Shown: positions 8,211-18,340 of the stretch, piece after piece | Position numbering within the stretch: position 1 is the first letter of the stretch | How the letters are laid out: each line of letters starts with the position of its first letter | Assembly (NCBI RefSeq): GCF_902499135.1 | Contig: NZ_CABVPR010000001.1 | Location: 62,001 to 126,000, forward strand | Length of the DNA stretch: 64,000 nucleotides | Source of the DNA: Burkholderia dolosa | GTDB lineage: Bacteria; Pseudomonadota; Gammaproteobacteria; Burkholderiales; Burkholderiaceae | Direction: 5' to 3' | Translations under genes and position numbers: made by a program | Notes under the pieces: model-generated | Database searches by the model: none | What the model was told of the DNA's origin: nothing | What the model saw: only the letters and a program-made list of their open reading frames with translations

Positions 8211-9692
8211 CTACACCGCGCCGCGTCCGCTGTCCCGCAGCCGCACGTCCACCGCGCCGATGTTCTTCTCGTGCGCAACGAGCATCAGCGACAGCGCGTG
8301 GTGAATGTCCGGCTCCGTGAGCGTCGGCAGCAACGCCTGCAGCTTGCGGACCACCCAGCGCTGGCCGCGGTTCAGGAACGCCATGCGTTCGGCCAGATCG
8401 GCGATCGCCATCGCCTTTTCGTAGAACGCACCGGTCGCGCGCGTCGGTGTCGCGCCGAGCGTACGGATCGCATCGACGAGCACGCTGCACCAGTGCGCCT
8501 CGTCGCGACGGATATGCGCGATCAGCCGGTGGAGCGCTGGATCGTCGTCGATTTCGGCGGCCGTCTCCGACGCGACGCGGGCGCCCGCGCGCTCCGCTTC
8601 CAGCAGTTCGTCGAGCGCGGCCAGCAACGCGGCACGGCGTTCGTCCACGACGCCGGACGCACGCGTCGCCGCACCTGTTTCGAGGATCGCGGCCGCATCG
8701 AACGCGATGCGGCGCACCACGTCGGCAGCCGGTTCGATCGCGCGGATGCGGCCCGCGCCGGTGCCCGCATACAGCGCCATCGCGTCGAAGTCGCCGGTCG
8801 TCGTGCGCAGCGGCGAATCGGTGCTGAACAGGTAGATCGGCCGCCCTTCGTCGTCGCCGATCGCGATCCGCTCGGCGCCGAACGGATCGCCGCGTTCGCC
8901 GCGCGTCACGCTCGACGGCAGCACGCGCACCTTCGCGCCGCGCGGCCAGTTGATGTGGAACACGTCGGTCAGCAGCGTATCGCCGTCGCGCGCATCGACG
9001 ATCCGCTGCTTGTGATACGGATGCGCGAACGACTCGTGCGTCGCGATGAACGCCGTGCCGAGCACCGCGCCTTGCGCGCCCAGCGCCATCGCGGCCGCGA
9101 CGCCCGCGCCGTCGACGATCCCGCCGGCCGCGAGCACCGGCGCGCGCACGGCGCCGACGACGTCGCGCAGCAGCGCGGCGAGCGGCCGATCGCCGCGCAC
9201 GTGCCCGCCCGCTTCGCAGCCCTGGGCGATCAGCGCGTCGGCACCGGCCGCGTCGGCCGCACGCGCATCGTCGAGCGAGCCGACCTGATGCACGACCCGC
9301 ACGCCCGCATCGCGCAAGCGCCCGACGACGGCCGGCATCACGTCCCAGAACAGTGCGACGAAAGGCACGCGCAATTCGATGCACGCGTCGAGCTGCGCAT
9401 CGAGCAGATCGGGCGGCGTGGCCGCGGGAATCAGATTCACGCCGAACGGACGATCGGTCGCCGCACGCACCCGCGCGACTTCGCGCCGGATCAGCGCGGC
9501 CGGTTCGCGCACCATCCCGAGAAAACCGAAGCCGCCGGCCAGGGTGACCGCGCTCACGAGCTCGGAGCGGGCGACGCCGCCCATGCCGGCGAGCACGATC
9601 GGCCACGTACAGCCGAACAGGTCGCATACCGGACGATGCAGGAGCCGGGCGGCGCGGGCTTCGGCCGCGTCGCGATGCGTTGGATTCGACAT
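8211..9692 (-). CDS. Nitronate monooxygenase (NPD family) with C-terminal helical extension
   Basis: This 493-aa protein is longer than the usual 320-360 for nitronate monooxygenases. Residues 1 to about 330 form the FMN-binding TIM barrel: PIVLAGMGGVARSELVSAVT, GFGFLGM, ALIAQGCEAGGHVRG and PVLAAGGIVDGAGVAAAMALGAQGAVLGT are the family's substrate, FMN and phosphate loops. About 150 further residues follow, predicted helical, including DDPALHRLIAHIRRDEAHWCSVLVDAI and EKNIGAVDVRLRDS. That part resembles the small ferritin-like DUF6306-type domain. Known NMOs oxidise alkyl nitronates; the role of the added domain is unknown. Confidence 0.85.
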   Translation of the reverse strand: MSNPTHRDAAEARAARLLHRPVCDLFGCTWPIVLAGMGGVARSELVSAVTLAGGFGFLGMVREPAALIRREVARVRAATDRPFGVNLIPAATPPDLLDAQLDACIELRVPFVALFWDVMPAVVGRLRDAGVRVVHQVGSLDDARAADAAGADALIAQGCEAGGHVRGDRPLAALLRDVVGAVRAPVLAAGGIVDGAGVAAAMALGAQGAVLGTAFIATHESFAHPYHKQRIVDARDGDTLLTDVFHINWPRGAKVRVLPSSVTRGERGDPFGAERIAIGDDEGRPIYLFSTDSPLRTTTGDFDAMALYAGTGAGRIRAIEPAADVVRRIAFDAAAILETGAATRASGVVDERRAALLAALDELLEAERAGARVASETAAEIDDDPALHRLIAHIRRDEAHWCSVLVDAIRTLGATPTRATGAFYEKAMAIADLAERMAFLNRGQRWVVRKLQALLPTLTEPDIHHALSLMLVAHEKNIGAVDVRLRDSGRGAV

Positions 9693-10337
9693 GCGCTGCC
9701 CTCCTTGCGGTGTTTTCGGTTCGGCGGCGTATCGAGCCCGACGCGCGCACGCCGAACTGCATACGTAGCGGCGCGCCGCTCGCCGAATGGATCACATTGT
9801 GACATGTTCGGTCGCCGCGCCGCGGCGCGGCAGCGATGAGCTTGATATGGATCACCGCAACGAACATGCGTTCCTGCGCTCGTGTCCGTAACCTGCGATG
9901 CGAACAGCGAACGCATGTCGGCGCGCTTGCTCGCGCACCGCGTTGCCGCACAATCGCGCCGAAACCGCTCGTCGCGAGCGCCGATGCGTGCGGCATCGCA
10001 TTGCGTCGCCGCACGCTCGCGTTGCACGCTGCAGCACGTACGGTGCCTGTGCGTACGATCGAGCGCATTCCGACGCGGCCCGGCCCGGATCGGGCGAATA
10101 TCGCCGACGAACGTCGCGTCGCGGCTGCCGTCCCGCCTTCGCCGATCCCGCGCGGGCGCACAACGAAATGGCGCGGCGACAACCGGACGCGCCGATACCG
10201 CCCGGCAAGCCCCGATTGTCATGGAGGGCGCCCGCTGCCAGACTCGTCCGAACGGGCGCACGCCACGTGCGCGCCGCACGGCGCTCGAGACGTCGACGAC
10301 CGCCCCGCCCATCGACCGCTGACGCCGGAGCATCCCG
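9693..10337. other. Divergent intergenic region between NMO and glcG-glcB
   Basis: This is 645 bases with no supportable gene. The long open frames crossing it are compositional shadows. The near-perfect dyad TCACATTGTGA (9792-9802) lies 100 bases upstream of the monooxygenase start and could be an operator. Nothing else recognisable was seen. Confidence 0.4.
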
Positions 10338-10781
10338 ATGAAAACGAAGCCCGAACTCGAACTCGGCGACGCAGAACGCATGCTCGCCGCGGCCCGCGCG
10401 GAAGCCGAGCGCCACGGGCGGGCCGTCTCGATCGCCATCGTCGACGACGGCGGCCACCTGCTCGCGTTCGCGCGGCTGGACGGCGCATCGCCGGCGAGCG
10501 CCCGCATCGCGCAGGACAAGGCGCGTGCCGCGGCGCTCGGCCGGCGTGAAACGAAAGCATATGAAGATATGATCAACGGCGGCCGCACCGCGTTTCTCAG
10601 CGCACCGCTGAACGGGCTGCTCGAAGGCGGCGTGCCCGTCGCGGTCGGCGGCCGCGTTGCGGGCGCGATCGGTGTGTCCGGCGTAAAGTCCGAGCAGGAT
10701 GCGCTCGTCGCGCGCGCCGGCACACAAAGCGTCGCGGACGGATCCGCGCGCGAACATTTTCCCCGGGAGGATTCACGATGA
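10338..10781 (+). CDS. glcG: GlcG/HbpS (DUF336) family protein
   Basis: This is a 147-aa cytosolic GlcG-type protein. It has [34 protein letters not shown] (family core), [32 protein letters not shown] and a C-terminal QDALVARAG block. Members bind haem or small ligands, and in glycolate operons the gene accompanies malate synthase G. That is the case here: the stop overlaps the glcB start by four bases, so the two are coupled. GGAG lies upstream of the ATG. Biochemical role remains uncertain. Confidence 0.85.
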   Translation: MKTKPELELGDAERMLAAARAEAERHGRAVSIAIVDDGGHLLAFARLDGASPASARIAQDKARAAALGRRETKAYEDMINGGRTAFLSAPLNGLLEGGVPVAVGGRVAGAIGVSGVKSEQDALVARAGTQSVADGSAREHFPREDSR

Positions 10782-12952
10782 TCGACCAACACGGACTGCA
10801 AGTCGCGCCAGCGCTGAGCCAGTTCATCGAAAACGAAGCGCTGCCGGGCACCGGCATCGACAAGGCCGCGTTCTGGCGCGGCTTTTCCGAACTCGTGCAC
10901 GACCTCGCGCCGCGCAACCGCGAGTTGCTCGCCGAGCGCGACCGCCTGCAGCACGAACTCGACGCGTGGCACCGCGCGCATCCCGGCCCGGTGCGCGATC
11001 ACGCCGCGTATCGCGCGTTCCTCGAAAAAATCGGCTATCTGGTGCCGGTCCCGCCGAACGTCGCCGCAACGACCGCGAACGTCGACAGCGAAATCGCGAC
11101 GCAGGCCGGCCCGCAGCTCGTCGTGCCGCTGTCGAACGCCCGCTATGCGTTGAATGCCGCGAATGCGCGCTGGGGCAGCCTGTACGACGCGCTGTACGGC
11201 ACCGACGCGCTGCCGGAGGACGGCGGCGCCGAACGCACCGCCGCGTACAACCCGACACGCGGCCAGCGCGTGATCGACTACGCGCGCAACGTGCTCGACA
11301 ATGCCGCGCCGCTCGCACAGGGCTCGCATCGCGACGCGCTGCGCTATCGGGTGGAGGACGGCCAGCTCGCCGTCGAAACCGGCCGGGGCGTCGTGCCTCT
11401 CGCACAGCCCGCGCAGTTCGTCGGCTATCAGGGGCCGGCCGGCGCGCCGTCCGCGATCCTGCTGAAGCACAACGGGCTGCACATCGAGATCCAGATCGAT
11501 GCGTCGACGCCGATCGGCCGCGCCGATCTCGCGAACGTGAAGGACGTCGTGCTCGAAGCGGCAGTCAGCACGATCATCGACTGCGAGGACTCGGTCGCGG
11601 CCGTCGACGCCGACGACAAGGTTCAGCTCTACCGCAACTGGCTCGGCCTGATGCAGGGCACGCTCGTCGAGGAAGTGACGAAGGGCGGCAAGACCTTCAC
11701 GCGCCGCCTGAACGCGGACCGCGACTACACGACGCCGAACGGCGGCACGCTGACGCTGCACGGCCGCTCGCTGCTGTTCGTGCGCAACGTCGGTCACCTG
11801 ATGACGATCGGCGCGGTGCTCGACCGCGACGGCAACGAGATTCCGGAAGGCATGCTCGACGGCGTCGTCACGACGCTGTGCGCGCTGCACGACCTGAAGG
11901 CAAAGCGCAATTCGCGCACCGGCTCGATTTACATCGTGAAGCCGAAGATGCACGGTCCCGCCGAAGTCGCGTTCGCCGACACGCTGTTCGCGCGCATCGA
12001 GGATCTGTACGGGCTGCCGCGCAACACGCTGAAGATGGGAATCATGGACGAGGAACGGCGCACCAGCGTGAATCTCGCCGCGTGCATCGCGGCAGCGGCC
12101 GCGCGCGTCGCGTTCATCAACACCGGGTTCCTCGACCGCACCGGCGACGAGATGCACACCGCGATGGAAGCGGGGCCGATGATCCGCAAGGGCGACATGA
12201 AATCGTCCGCGTGGATCGCCGCGTACGAGCGCAACAACGTGCTCGCGGGCCTGTCGGCCGGGCTGCGCGGCCGCGCGCAGATCGGCAAGGGCATGTGGGC
12301 GATGCCGGACCTGATGCACGCGATGCTCGAGCAGAAGATCGCGCATCCGCGCGCGGGCGCGAACACCGCGTGGGTGCCGTCGCCGACCGCCGCGACGCTG
12401 CACGCGCTGCACTACCATCTGGTCGACGTGCAGGCCGTCCAGCAGGAACTGGAGAAGACGCGCTACGCGAGCGAGCGCGACACGCTGCTCGAAGGGCTGC
12501 TGACCGTGCCGGTAGTCGAGCGCGCCGAATGGAGCGAAGAGGAGATCCTGCGCGAAGTCGAGAACAACGCGCAGGGCATTCTCGGCTATGTCGTGCGCTG
12601 GGTCGAACAGGGCGTCGGCTGCTCGAAGGTGCCCGACATCCACGACGTCGGCCTGATGGAAGACCGCGCGACGCTGCGCATCTCGAGCCAGCACATCGCG
12701 AACTGGCTGCGTCACGGCGTGATCACCAAGGCGTTCGTCATCGACGTGTTCAAGCGGATGGCGCGCGTCGTCGACCAGCAGAACGCGGGCGACCCGAACT
12801 ATCGGCCGATGGCGCCCGATTACGACCAGTCGACCGCGTTCAGCGCCGCGTGCGCGCTCGCGCTCCAAGGCACGTCGCAGCCGAGCGGCTACACCGAGCC
12901 GCTGCTGCACCGGTTCCGGCTCGCGTTCAAGGCGCAGCAGCGCGCCGCGTGA
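10778..12952 (+). CDS. glcB: Malate synthase G
   Basis: This 724-aa protein has full length for the monomeric isoform G. It condenses glyoxylate with acetyl-CoA to malate. Diagnostic blocks are [28 protein letters not shown] (Mg-binding Asp/Glu), [51 protein letters not shown], and [54 protein letters not shown] supplies the C-terminal active-site region. GGGAGG at 10765-10770 precedes the ATG. It probably serves the glyoxylate shunt or glycolate/purine-derived glyoxylate use. Confidence 0.97.
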   Translation: MIDQHGLQVAPALSQFIENEALPGTGIDKAAFWRGFSELVHDLAPRNRELLAERDRLQHELDAWHRAHPGPVRDHAAYRAFLEKIGYLVPVPPNVAATTANVDSEIATQAGPQLVVPLSNARYALNAANARWGSLYDALYGTDALPEDGGAERTAAYNPTRGQRVIDYARNVLDNAAPLAQGSHRDALRYRVEDGQLAVETGRGVVPLAQPAQFVGYQGPAGAPSAILLKHNGLHIEIQIDASTPIGRADLANVKDVVLEAAVSTIIDCEDSVAAVDADDKVQLYRNWLGLMQGTLVEEVTKGGKTFTRRLNADRDYTTPNGGTLTLHGRSLLFVRNVGHLMTIGAVLDRDGNEIPEGMLDGVVTTLCALHDLKAKRNSRTGSIYIVKPKMHGPAEVAFADTLFARIEDLYGLPRNTLKMGIMDEERRTSVNLAACIAAAAARVAFINTGFLDRTGDEMHTAMEAGPMIRKGDMKSSAWIAAYERNNVLAGLSAGLRGRAQIGKGMWAMPDLMHAMLEQKIAHPRAGANTAWVPSPTAATLHALHYHLVDVQAVQQELEKTRYASERDTLLEGLLTVPVVERAEWSEEEILREVENNAQGILGYVVRWVEQGVGCSKVPDIHDVGLMEDRATLRISSQHIANWLRHGVITKAFVIDVFKRMARVVDQQNAGDPNYRPMAPDYDQSTAFSAACALALQGTSQPSGYTEPLLHRFRLAFKAQQRAA

Positions 12953-12983
12953 CCGGTAGCATGCGGGCCTTCCCGCATGCCGG
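12953..12983 (+). terminator. Hairpin after glcB
   Basis: GCATGCGGG (12959-12967) and CCCGCATGC (12972-12980) form a perfect 9-bp stem with a CCTT loop, starting seven bases after the glcB stop. CCGG and CGG extend the dyad outwards. There is no T-tract, so it may act as a weak terminator or 3' end stabiliser. Confidence 0.55.
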
Positions 12984-13520
12984 CTCGTCGAAACGGGCGG
13001 CGTTCGCGCCGCACGTTTCGACGACGACGGGCCGCGCGGCCGTCGAAGCGGACGAGCGGCAAGTGTCGCGCGTGTCGTCGCTGCGCCTGCGCCGCTGCGG
13101 CGATTCACGCCCACTTCACGCCCACACCGATCGTGCGGGCCACGGCCCGTCAGCGTCGGCGCGACCGGCAACTCACCGTGCGGAACCACGCTTCGCGCGT
13201 CGTTCGCACAGGTCGCCGGCCGCGAAATTTGATCCGGATCAACGGCACGCGACATTTCCCGCGCATGCAAACGCGCGCGCTATACTCGACGCCATCCGCA
13301 CCGCCCGTTTCGCCCATTTCGCCCGCTCGCCGAATTCGATTCGAGATGCCGGCGAATGCATGATCGATCGCCGATCCGACCGCCGTTGCCGATCATCGGC
13401 GCCCGTTTTTAGCGTCGGTCGGCGCGCATCGCAGTGGCCGGACACCGGATCGCCGCCAGCACGACATACGAACAATTGCATCGGCCCGCCCGCGGTGCCG
13501 GCCCCACCGCTTCGCCAACC
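12984..13520. other. Intergenic region upstream of the Cache-GGDEF gene
   Basis: This is about 540 bases with no convincing reading frame of its own. The frame of the next gene stays open further upstream but lacks conserved sequence. No clear promoter was recognised. Confidence 0.35.
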
Positions 13521-15083
13521 ATGGGACAAACCGACTACGCAGCGCCCAACCCGTCCGGCCTCGCGAGCCGCGTCGCCGCGCATCTGCGGCGGTGGCTGCT
13601 GCCGCACCTGATCTTCTATTCGGGGCTGCTGATCGCGCTGCTGCTGTTGCTGCTGTGCGCGATCGTGCTGTATGAAGGGCGCGTCGACGCGCGCGACCGC
13701 GCACGCGTCACGCAGCAGAACATCGCGCTGATGGCGTCGTGGGACATCGAGCGCAACATCGAGCTGTATGCGCTGTCGCTGCAGGCGGTCGTCGACGGGG
13801 AGAACGATCCCGAGGTCAGGCAGCTGCCGATGCCGCTGCGCCGGCAGGTGCTGTTCGACCGCGCGACGACGGCCAAGTATCTCGGCGGCATCTACGTGCT
13901 GGACGCGAACGGCGACATCGCGGTCGACGGCGCGAGCGACGTGCCGCGCCGTGCGAACTTCGGCAACGAACCGTACTTCACCGTGCATCGCGATCGGCCC
14001 GACGCCGGCCTGTACGTGAGTCCGCCGTACCATTCGCGGCTGCGCGCCGGCTCGCCGAGCATCGCGCTCAGCCGGCGCATCACGCGGCCGGACGGTTCGT
14101 TCGGCGGCGTCGCGGTGATCTCCATCCGGCTCGAATATTTCCAGAACCTGTTCTCGCGCCTGGCGCTCGGCGAACGCGGCTCCGCCGCGCTGATCAGCAC
14201 GAGCGGCCTGATGGTCGCGCGCAAGCCGTACGATCCGGCGATCGTCGGCCGCGACATCAGCCACGCGAGCACGTTCCGGCACTTCATGACCGCGAGAGAA
14301 GGCAGCTTCGCCGATACCGCGACGATCGACGGCGTGCGGCGCCTGTACGTGTTCCGGCATCTCGATCATTTGCCGCTGATCGTGATGATCGCGCGCTCGG
14401 AGGCGGACGTGTACGCGGCGTGGTACGACCGCGCGATTCCGATCGGCTCCGCGATGGGCGTGCTCGCGATCGGTTTCGTCGGCCTGTCGCTGCTGCTCGA
14501 GGTGCAGCTGCGCAAACGCCATCGCGCGGAAACGGAATTGCGCGCGCTCGCGCGCACCGACGGCCTCACCGGTCTCGACAACCGCCGGATGCTCGACGTG
14601 ACGCTCGCGCGCGAGTGGCACCGCGCCGCGCGTTCGCAGCATGCGCTGTCGCTGCTGTTCGTCGACGTCGATCTCTTCAAGCGCTACAACGATACGCAAG
14701 GCCATCAGGCCGGCGACGATGCGCTCGCGGCGGTCGGCCGCTGCATCGCCGCGTGCCTGCGCCGGCCGGCCGACTATGCGGCGCGCTACGGCGGCGAGGA
14801 ATTCGTCGTCGTGCTGCCCGACGTCGACTCCGACGGCGCGGTCGCGATCGCCGAAACGATCCGCACGAGCGTCGTCGAACTCGGCATCCGCCACGATGCG
14901 AGCCCGTTCGGCTGCCTGACCGTGAGCATCGGCGTGAGTACGTGCGATCCGGACCGCGACGCCGGCATGCAGGCCGCGCTGAAGCTCGCCGACGATGCGC
15001 TGTATCGCGCGAAGGAGCGCGGGCGCAACTGCGTGGTCGTGCAGACGGCCGCGGCCGCCGGGCCCGCATTGCGGCGCGCGTAA
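13521..15083 (+). CDS. Membrane diguanylate cyclase, dCache-GGDEF
   Basis: This 520-aa inner-membrane sensor enzyme would make c-di-GMP. A short cytosolic N-terminus leads to a helix at about residues 32-54 (LIFYSGLLIALLLLLLCAIVLY). A periplasmic double-Cache domain to about 305 follows (GGIYVLDANGDIAVDG, FGNEPYFTVHRDRPDAGLYVSPPY, SIALSRRI). After a second helix (AMGVLAIGFVGLSLLL) comes GGDEF, with catalytic YGGEEF near residue 424. The allosteric I-site RPAD lies exactly five residues before GGEEF, so feedback inhibition is expected. The ATG at 13521 is chosen because upstream residues are low-complexity. Confidence 0.92.
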   Translation: MGQTDYAAPNPSGLASRVAAHLRRWLLPHLIFYSGLLIALLLLLLCAIVLYEGRVDARDRARVTQQNIALMASWDIERNIELYALSLQAVVDGENDPEVRQLPMPLRRQVLFDRATTAKYLGGIYVLDANGDIAVDGASDVPRRANFGNEPYFTVHRDRPDAGLYVSPPYHSRLRAGSPSIALSRRITRPDGSFGGVAVISIRLEYFQNLFSRLALGERGSAALISTSGLMVARKPYDPAIVGRDISHASTFRHFMTAREGSFADTATIDGVRRLYVFRHLDHLPLIVMIARSEADVYAAWYDRAIPIGSAMGVLAIGFVGLSLLLEVQLRKRHRAETELRALARTDGLTGLDNRRMLDVTLAREWHRAARSQHALSLLFVDVDLFKRYNDTQGHQAGDDALAAVGRCIAACLRRPADYAARYGGEEFVVVLPDVDSDGAVAIAETIRTSVVELGIRHDASPFGCLTVSIGVSTCDPDRDAGMQAALKLADDALYRAKERGRNCVVVQTAAAAGPALRRA

Positions 15084-15266
15084 TCCGCGACGGCGCGAGC
15101 CGGCCGGCGGCGCACGCCGGATGCGCGCAAAATCGCGGACAATGGCGGCTCCACGCGCGGCCGCGCGGCAGACGGGCGTGCCGGCACCGGTTACGCCGCG
15201 GTTCCGCTACAGCGCCGCTGCGGTTCCGCTACGGTCCCGCCGCGGTTCGCGGCCGGCCACACCACC

Positions 15267-16649
15267 ATGAGACTCAAGGCAAAGATTTTCCTTCTGGCCA
15301 TCGTGCCGTTCCTGCTCGCGATCGCCGGCATCGGCTTCGGCGTGCGCCAGCAGGCGACGTCGCTCGCGCGCACGCAGCACGCGACGATCCAGGCCGCGTA
15401 TCTGTCGAGCAAGGAAGTCGAGCTGAAGCATTACGTCGAGCTCGCGACGAGCGCGATCATGCCGCTCTACGAAGCGAGCGGCCGCAATGCGCGCGACGAA
15501 GCGCTGCTGCGCACGCAGGCGCTCGCGATGCTGCAGAAGATGGACTTCGGCCCCGACGGCTATTTCTTCGTGTACGACCTGCACGGCAATTCGCTGATGC
15601 ATCCGCGCGAGCCCGAACGCGTCGGCCACAACTTCTGGTCGATGCGCGACCCGCAGGGCGCATTGACGATCCAGCAGCTGATCGGCGCCGCGTCGCGCGG
15701 CGGCGGCTATGTGCGATACGCGTGGCAGCGTCCGTCGACCGGCAAGGTCGCGCCGAAGCTCGGCTACGTCGTCGCGCTCGAGCGCTGGGGCTGGATGGTC
15801 GGCACCGGCATCTATCTCGACGACGTCGACACCGCGCTGCAGCGCATCGACGCGCGCGCATCGGCGAACATCGAGCGCACGATGAGCTGGCTCACCGCGA
15901 TCGCACTGACCGGCGCGGCGGCGATCGCGGTCTGCGCGCTGGTGCTCAACGTCAGCGAATCGCGCAGCGCCGATGCGAAGCTCAAGCAGCTCGCGCAGCG
16001 CGTCGTCGAATCGCAGGAGCAGGAACGCGCGCGGCTGTCGCGCGAGCTGCACGACGGGATCAGTCAGATGATGGTGTCCGCGAAACTGATGCTCGAATCG
16101 GCGCTCGCGCGTTTCGAACGCGGGGCGGCACGCATGCCCGAAGCCGAGCAGGCGCTCGCGTCGGGCATCGTACGGCTCGGCGACACGCTGCGCGAAGTGC
16201 GCCGCATCTCGCATGCGCTGCGCCCGGCGATGCTCGACGATCTCGGCCTCGCGGCGGCGCTCGAGCAGCTGATCCGCGAGCTCGGCGCGGAAACCGGGAT
16301 CGACATCGGCTACACGCAGGTCGCGCACAGCGGCGCGCGGCCGCTGCCGGCGGCCGTGAACACCGCGCTGTTCCGGATCGCGCAGGAAGCGCTCAGCAAC
16401 ATCGTCCGTCATGCGCATGCGTCGCGCGCGGCCGTCACGCTCGACGTCGGCGCGCAAGCCGTCACGCTGAGCATCGCGGACAACGGCTGCGGCTTCGACG
16501 CCGTGCGCTCGCAAGCCGATGCGCGCCGCGGCATCGGGCTGCGCAACATGCGCGAGCGGCTCGATGCGCTCGGCGGTACGCTGACGATCACGTCGCAGGT
16601 CGGCCACACCGTCGTGGCCGCACACGTGCCGCTGCGCACCGCTGGATGA
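15267..16649 (+). CDS. Sensor histidine kinase, sCache-HisKA_3 (NarX/UhpB-type)
   Basis: This 460-aa membrane kinase has an N-terminal helix (IFLLAIVPFLLAIAGIGFGV). A periplasmic single Cache domain follows (GPDGYFFVYDLHGNSLMHP, VGHNFWSMRDPQG, GWMVGTGIYLDD). A second helix is near residues 212-230. The dimerisation/phosphoacceptor motif is SRELHDGISQMMVSAKLMLE with its His, and the HATPase domain shows EALSNIVRHAHA, DNGCGFD and GIGLRNMRERLDALGG. It lies 31 bases before a NarL-type regulator that is its probable partner. The Cache type binds small organic ligands in other proteins; the ligand here is unknown. Confidence 0.92.
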   Translation: MRLKAKIFLLAIVPFLLAIAGIGFGVRQQATSLARTQHATIQAAYLSSKEVELKHYVELATSAIMPLYEASGRNARDEALLRTQALAMLQKMDFGPDGYFFVYDLHGNSLMHPREPERVGHNFWSMRDPQGALTIQQLIGAASRGGGYVRYAWQRPSTGKVAPKLGYVVALERWGWMVGTGIYLDDVDTALQRIDARASANIERTMSWLTAIALTGAAAIAVCALVLNVSESRSADAKLKQLAQRVVESQEQERARLSRELHDGISQMMVSAKLMLESALARFERGAARMPEAEQALASGIVRLGDTLREVRRISHALRPAMLDDLGLAAALEQLIRELGAETGIDIGYTQVAHSGARPLPAAVNTALFRIAQEALSNIVRHAHASRAAVTLDVGAQAVTLSIADNGCGFDAVRSQADARRGIGLRNMRERLDALGGTLTITSQVGHTVVAAHVPLRTAG

Positions 16650-16680
16650 CGACGCGCCCCATCACAGGAGACCTTTGCCC

Positions 16681-17325
16681 ATGAGCGCCCCCGACCCCGC
16701 CCGGCCCGCTGCCCGACTGCTGCTCGTCGACGATCATCCGCTCGTGCGCGACGGGCTGCGGATGCGGCTCGAAGCGGCCGACCTGTCCGTGGTCGGCGAA
16801 GCCGGCAACGCGGACGAGGCGCTCGCGCTCGCCGCGTCGCTCGAACCGGATCTCGCGCTGATGGACGTCGGGATGAACGGGATGAACGGCATCGCGCTCG
16901 CCGGCGTCTTCCACGAGCGCTTTCCGGCGATCCGCGTGCTGATGCTGTCGATGCACGACAACGTCGAATACGTGACGCAGGCCGTGCGGGCCGGCGCGAG
17001 CGGCTATCTGCTGAAGGATTCGCCGGCGAGCGAGATCGTCCGCGCGATCGGCGCGGTGCTCGCCGGGCAGACGTTCTTCAGCGAAGGGCTCGCCGCACGC
17101 ATGATCCAGGCGAGCGCGGCCGCGTCGCCGCTCGACCGGCTGACGCCGCGCGAGCGCGACATCCTCGACGCGCTCGCCGAGGGACTGTCGAGCAAGCAGA
17201 TCGCGCAGCAGACGGGGCTGTCGGTGCGCACGGTCGAAACGCATCGGCTGAACCTGAAGCGCAAGCTCGACATCGAAGGTCAGGCCGAACTGATCAAGTT
17301 CGCGGTCGAGCATCGGCGGCGGTAG
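16681..17325 (+). CDS. NarL/FixJ-family response regulator
   Basis: This 214-aa regulator has a receiver domain at residues 10-125: acidic pair in LLVDDHPLVRDG, phosphoacceptor Asp in LALMDVGMNGMNG, and Lys in GYLLKDSP. A LuxR-type HTH follows (LTPRERDILDALAEGLSSKQIAQQTGLSVRTVETHRLNLKRKL). It is the partner of the preceding histidine kinase by position. ATG 16681 is chosen over TTG 16675 because AGGAG at 16666-16670 is better spaced for it. Targets are unknown. Confidence 0.93.
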   Translation: MSAPDPARPAARLLLVDDHPLVRDGLRMRLEAADLSVVGEAGNADEALALAASLEPDLALMDVGMNGMNGIALAGVFHERFPAIRVLMLSMHDNVEYVTQAVRAGASGYLLKDSPASEIVRAIGAVLAGQTFFSEGLAARMIQASAAASPLDRLTPRERDILDALAEGLSSKQIAQQTGLSVRTVETHRLNLKRKLDIEGQAELIKFAVEHRRR

Positions 17326-17349
17326 CGGCACCGCGGCGCGCGGGCCAAG

Positions 17350-17371
17350 AAAAAAGGGCGCCGACGCGCCC
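17350..17371 (-). terminator. Rho-independent terminator of hpnM
   Basis: On the minus strand, stem GGGCGC/GCGCCC (17366-17371 with 17356-17361) and a four-base loop are followed by six T residues (A residues at 17350-17355 on plus). It lies about 45 bases beyond the hpnM stop and between convergent genes, so it may also stop plus-strand transcripts. Confidence 0.85.
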
Positions 17372-17414
17372 TTCGTGCTGCGATGAACCGTGCGTGAACG
17401 GTGAAGCCCGCCGC

Positions 17415-18011
17415 TCAGTTCGTCCGCGCGTTGTGTTTCTGCAGATACGCGATCAGGCCGTCGATCCCGCCCGACGCGAGCTGGCTCTTGAACTGGCCCT
17501 GGTACACCTGGATCAGCCACGCGCCCGACATGTCGATGTCGTAGATCTTCCAGTCGCTGCCGACCTTGCCGAGCCGGTAGCCGACCGACTGGCTGTCGCC
17601 CGGCGTCGTCACCGTCGACTGCACGAGCGCGTCGGCGCCCGACGCGCCGCCGGCCTTGAACGAGAACTTCGCGTCCTGGTTGCCGAGCTGCGCGAGCGAC
17701 GCGGCATAGGTGCGCGTCATCAGCAGCCTGAACTGCTTGTACAGCTCCTGCTGCTGTTGCGGCGTCGCCTGTTTCCACGCATCGCCGACCGCGATGCGCG
17801 TCGTGCGCTCGAAATTGGTCACGGGCAGGAAGCGCTGCTCGACGACTTGCGTGATCTTCGCCATGTCGCCGCCGCGTGCGGCCGGATCGGCCTTCATCGC
17901 GTTCACGGTGCCTTCGACCGCATTGCGGACGACGTCGACCGGCGCACTCTGCGCAAAAGCGGAAACCGATACAGCGGCCGCGGCGAGGAAAGCAAACAGA
18001 TGACGTTTCAT
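17415..18011 (-). CDS. hpnM: MlaC/Ttg2D-family periplasmic lipid carrier (HpnM-like)
   Basis: This 198-aa exported protein has a signal peptide MKRHLFAFLAAAAVSVSAFAQ, with cleavage likely after AFA. The MlaC fold is recognised from VVEQRFLPVTNFERTTRIAVGDAWKQATPQQQQELYKQFRLLMTRTYA and from GSDWKIYDIDMSGAWLIQVYQGQFKSQL. MlaC proteins ferry phospholipids across the periplasm. Divergence from an HpnN-type RND protein and the nearby hopanoid operon argue for the HpnM subgroup. It ends at a strong terminator. Confidence 0.88.
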   Translation of the reverse strand: MKRHLFAFLAAAAVSVSAFAQSAPVDVVRNAVEGTVNAMKADPAARGGDMAKITQVVEQRFLPVTNFERTTRIAVGDAWKQATPQQQQELYKQFRLLMTRTYAASLAQLGNQDAKFSFKAGGASGADALVQSTVTTPGDSQSVGYRLGKVGSDWKIYDIDMSGAWLIQVYQGQFKSQLASGGIDGLIAYLQKHNARTN

Positions 18012-18340
18012 ACGGATATCGCACTCGGTAGGAAAAAACGGCCGGCGCGTCGGATCGCGCCGGTGGATCGAAGTATACCGGCGCGCACCGCCGGCTGCCG
18101 TGCGCGTGACCGACTGTTACCTTTGCGCCCCTTTTGACACAGGCGGCAGCGCGGCGGCCCGCGGCGATGCTTCGCACGATTATTTAAATATCGATTTACA
18201 AAGGAACCGCAGGCCGCGCCGATTCCTTCGCGGCGGAGCAAATATCCTTCCCGCCCTAAAACTCGCCAACGTCGCGACTGACGTCGCGCCGCGCCGGTAT
18301 ACTCGTTGCTTTGCCCTTGCCAGCCCCTCCCCACCGCCAC
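18012..18340. promoter_or_regulatory. Divergent hpnM / hpnN promoter region
   Basis: This is 329 bases between divergent starts. It is mostly GC-rich but has an AT-rich island near 18178-18205 (ATTTAAATATCGATTTACA) suitable for promoter elements. No gene was seen inside. Confidence 0.45.

Noticed and set aside
9554-13270. 1238-aa minus-strand open frame antisense to glcB
   Set aside because: It is a typical high-GC shadow: composition dominated by Arg, Ala, His and Val with no domain, and the plus strand encodes malate synthase G.
15199-15247. Short CGGTTCCGCTAC direct repeats upstream of the Cache histidine kinase
   Set aside because: There are only two imperfect copies in GC-rich leader DNA, with no feature suggesting function.
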